DNA from: Sandarakinorhabdus cyanobacteriorum
GTDB lineage: Bacteria; Pseudomonadota; Alphaproteobacteria; Sphingomonadales; Sphingomonadaceae
DNA: 64,000 nt
Direction: 5' to 3'
Assembly (NCBI RefSeq): GCF_002251755.1
Contig: NZ_NOXT01000123.1
Location: 57,280-121,279 of the forward strand
Shown: positions 63,594 through 64,000 of the stretch, in pieces
How the letters are laid out: each line of letters begins with the position of its first letter
Numbering within the stretch: position 1 is the first letter of the stretch
Notes under the pieces: generated by a model
Databases searched by the model: none
Told to the model about the DNA's origin: nothing
The model's input: the letters and a program-made list of their open reading frames with translations, nothing else
Made by a program: the position numbers and the translations under genes

Positions 63594-64000
63594 AAACCGG
63601 ATCGGCAAAGGCGCGGGTTGACCAGTTGCTGGTGGCGCGCGGGCTGGTCGAAAGCCGGGCACGGGCGCAGGCGCTGATCATGGCCGGCCTGGTGTTTTCC
63701 GGCGACAGGAAGATCGCCAAGGCCGGCGACCTGCTGGCAGACGATGCACCGCTGGAGCTGAAGGGGCGGGATCATCCCTGGGTGTCGCGCGGCGGCATCA
63801 AGCTGGATCATGGCCTGACGCATTTCGGCTGGGATGTGACAGGGGCGGTCACCATCGATGTCGGCAGTTCCACCGGCGGATTTACCGATGTGTTGCTGGC
63901 CCGCGGTGCGTCGCGGGTCTATGCGGTCGATTCGGGCACCAACCAGCTGGCGTGGAAGCTGCGCCAGGATGCGCGGGTGGTGGTGCTGGAACAATTGTCG
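63590..64000 (+). CDS. tlyA: TlyA-family rRNA 2'-O-methyltransferase (3' end cut by window edge)
   Basis: The first 137 residues of a TlyA/hemolysin-A type protein. Residues 7-65 are an S4 RNA-binding domain (ARVDQLLVARGLVESRARAQALIMAG). An FtsJ-like methyltransferase fold follows, with the SAM-binding DVGSSTGGFTDVLLARGA. The family methylates 16S and 23S rRNA in mycobacteria. It starts with GTG overlapping the cupin stop (GTGA). The rest lies beyond the right edge. Confidence 0.9.
   Translation, partial: MKTGSAKARVDQLLVARGLVESRARAQALIMAGLVFSGDRKIAKAGDLLADDAPLELKGRDHPWVSRGGIKLDHGLTHFGWDVTGAVTIDVGSSTGGFTDVLLARGASRVYAVDSGTNQLAWKLRQDARVVVLEQLS

Overview
The window is 64 kb of very GC-rich, densely packed bacterial chromosome. 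The gene content points to an alphaproteobacterium of the order Sphingomonadales. Evidence for this is the order LapA-like / pyrF / trpF / trpB / trpA / accD / folC, the ATPase-zeta (DUF1476) / BolA / Grx4 operon, a Rieske / cytochrome b / cytochrome c1 operon, two-subunit GlyQS followed by PPDK, and sphingomonad-type DUF6456, DUF6481 and DUF6491 proteins. I see no prophage, insertion sequence, CRISPR array or plasmid function; this is a core-chromosome segment with some accessory genes. Starts are often GTG, and 1-bp or 4-bp stop/start overlaps (ATGA, GTGA, TGATG) are very common, implying extensive translational coupling.

Layout. 1-7.5 kb: map (cut by the left edge), a CinA-like gene, then a tightly coupled run from a small LapA-like membrane protein through pyrF, trpF, trpB, trpA, accD and folC. 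7.5-10.5 kb: a divergent XRE regulator / DUF6456 pair with palindromic operators, a SodC-like lipoprotein, tRNA-His with its promoter, and leucine dehydrogenase. 10.5-16.6 kb: tamA-tamB on the minus strand. 16.7-24.3 kb: membrane and envelope proteins (DUF808, YpfJ metallopeptidase, S1/P1 nuclease, DnaJ-like, YihY/BrkB), then fabI-aroC. 24.3-29.5 kb, minus strand: class A PBP, MoeB/ThiF-type enzyme, a palindromic repeat cluster, dut, coaBC and a GNAT. 29.5-34.8 kb: an MFS transporter, purC, the ATPase-zeta/bolA/grxD operon, a membrane protein, a GNAT and hemF. 35-37.7 kb: petABC (bc1 complex), closed by a clear terminator.

37.8-40.1 kb: the most unusual part, an overlapping operon of an Lgt-like membrane protein, a radical SAM protein resembling the archaeal tetraether lipid synthase (Tes) family, and a 75-residue membrane protein. 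40-46 kb: DUF6481, a molybdopterin oxidoreductase, a Pr6Pr membrane protein, an acyl-CoA synthetase, a TraB/GumN protein and a small lipoprotein. 46-56 kb: rplY-pth-ychF, a repeat, a sulfite-dehydrogenase-like pair, glyQ-glyS and ppdK. 56-64 kb: a two-gene micro-operon ending in a 24-residue ORF, a lipase-like hydrolase with an FAD oxidoreductase, tgt, a LysR regulator facing a YdhR-like gene and an alcohol dehydrogenase, small envelope proteins, a cupin, and a TlyA-type methyltransferase cut by the right edge.

Several promoters share one architecture: a TTG-type -35, a 16-17 bp spacer, and a TATC/TATG/TAAT-type -10. All functions are inferred from sequence by eye; no database search was run.
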